From NCBI GenBank assembly GCA_035550055.1, contig DASZRO010000005.1:1-64000 (forward strand): a stretch of DNA of 64,000 bases, written 5' to 3'. Below are positions 63,461-64,000 of the stretch, piece by piece. The stretch is from Mycobacteriales bacterium. GTDB lineage: Bacteria > Actinomycetota > Actinomycetes > JAFAQI01. Position 1 is the stretch's first letter. The number at the start of each line of letters is the position of its first letter. Both the position numbers and the translations under genes were made by a program. The notes beneath the pieces are model-generated. The model searched no databases, was not told the DNA's origin, and saw only the letters and a program-made list of their open reading frames with translations.

Positions 63461-64000
63461 TCACGATGCCGGTAGCCCCAGGATTCTGGTCGCGACGAGG
63501 TTGCGCTGGATCTGTGCGGTCCCGCCCATGACGCTCTGGGCGCGGCTGTAAAGGTAGAGCTTGAGCCAGGTGTCATCACTGCCACCGAGCGCGAGCGCCG
63601 CGTGACCGACAGTCTGCTCGACCTGCGTCATCAGCAGCTTGTCGACCGACCCTTCCGGCCCGTGGGTGATTCCGTCCAGCCGGTCCGAGAGCCGGCGGCA
63701 GACGTGCGATCGCAGCATCTGCGACTCGACGATTGCCCATGCGAGCTGCTCGAGCTGGTCGCTGCGAACGCGATCCGGAGCTTCGGCGGCCCGTTGTGCC
63801 AGCTGTCGCACCGACTTGCGGTAGCGCGCGACGTAGCCGAGCTCGCCGGGCTCGCGCTCGTGGCTCACGACCGTCATGGCCAGACGCCAGCCCTCGCCGG
63901 GGGCGCCGATCATGTCGGCGGCGGCGGCATGGGCGTTGTCGAAGTGGACCTCACCGAACTCGCGGGTGATGCCGTTGATCATCTTCAACGGCCGCTGTTG
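63461..64000 (-). CDS. Acyl-CoA dehydrogenase 2 (5' part missing)
   Basis: The C-terminal 179 residues of an acyl-CoA dehydrogenase; the start lies beyond the right edge. Visible parts are VHFDNAHAAAADMIGAPGEGW, the helical domain and the C-terminal FAD-binding loop MGGTAQIQRNLVATRILGLP. It is the upstream gene of the operon (dehydrogenase, hydratase, fadD, thiolase, CoA transferase) as far as the window shows. Confidence 0.93.
   Translation of the reverse strand, partial: QQRPLKMINGITREFGEVHFDNAHAAAADMIGAPGEGWRLAMTVVSHEREPGELGYVARYRKSVRQLAQRAAEAPDRVRSDQLEQLAWAIVESQMLRSHVCRRLSDRLDGITHGPEGSVDKLLMTQVEQTVGHAALALGGSDDTWLKLYLYSRAQSVMGGTAQIQRNLVATRILGLPAS

Overview
The window is a GC-rich chromosomal segment (around 70 % G+C by eye; one 60-base line inside pepN counts 43 G+C) from an actinomycete. 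Pointers are the clpX-clpP2-clpP1-tig block, a mycothiol-type DsbA-like nitroreductase homologue, GlbO, EttA with an adjacent second SSB, DUF2510 and DUF5130 proteins, frequent GTG starts and tRNA genes mostly without encoded CCA. From memory of M. tuberculosis (clpX, clpP2, clpP1, tig, lipP, rpiB, Rv2466c, pepN, the HNH gene Rv2469c, glbO, ettA, the SSB-like Rv2478c) the backbone is collinear with that locus, but the genus cannot be named from this sequence.

Layout. 1-4.8 kb: proteolysis and protein folding (ClpX partial, ClpP2, ClpP1, trigger factor) with an ACT-domain gene between, then tRNA-Pro(UGG) and tRNA-Gly(UCC). 4.85-23.35 kb: accessory block separating tig/tRNA-Gly from rpiB. It holds a quinone-oxidoreductase homologue, two alpha/beta hydrolases beside a TetR gene with a clear operator, a secreted hydrolase group (GH5 endoglycosylceramidase, two S15 peptidases, a secretory lipase), a CtaG-like membrane protein, a peptidoglycan group (three L,D-transpeptidases and an M15 peptidase), an AMACR-type CoA enzyme and an RsbU-like phosphatase. 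23.4-25.3 kb: rpiB and an aldehyde dehydrogenase.

25.36-26.51 kb is the most unusual stretch. The 3' half of tRNA-Gly is repeated twice, each copy followed by a terminator-like stem-loop that also follows the intact tRNA. A Phd/RelE-type toxin-antitoxin pair sits between stem-loop and tail repeat in the first unit, while in the second unit these two parts are fused directly, like an occupied and an empty site. No integrase gene is visible.

26.65-41.8 kb: backbone and housekeeping genes (DsbA-like, PepN, PLD-like secreted protein, AI-2E permease with a Lys/Ala tail, DUF5130, amidase, DUF4232 lipoprotein, HNH, GlbO, S1 protease, a trans-aconitate methyltransferase homologue, EttA, SSB, SDR, phosphotransferase). 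41.8-48.3 kb: branched-chain amino acid type ABC transporter (binding protein, two permeases, two ATPases) and a HAMP-linked class III nucleotidyl cyclase abutting tRNA-Arg. 48.4-53.7 kb: oligoribonuclease, tRNA-His with a strong terminator, a GntR-controlled ABC exporter with a long palindromic operator, and an unrecognised secreted protein with 14 Cys followed by a Mce-associated-like protein. 53.7-64 kb: nitronate monooxygenase homologue and an acyl-CoA catabolic cluster (two acyl-CoA dehydrogenases, two enoyl-CoA hydratases, two thiolases, FadD, CoA transferase, TetR) running off the right edge.

Coordinates of starts are my choice from frame, start codon, ribosome-binding site and family length. 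Functions rest on motifs read by eye, without database searches.
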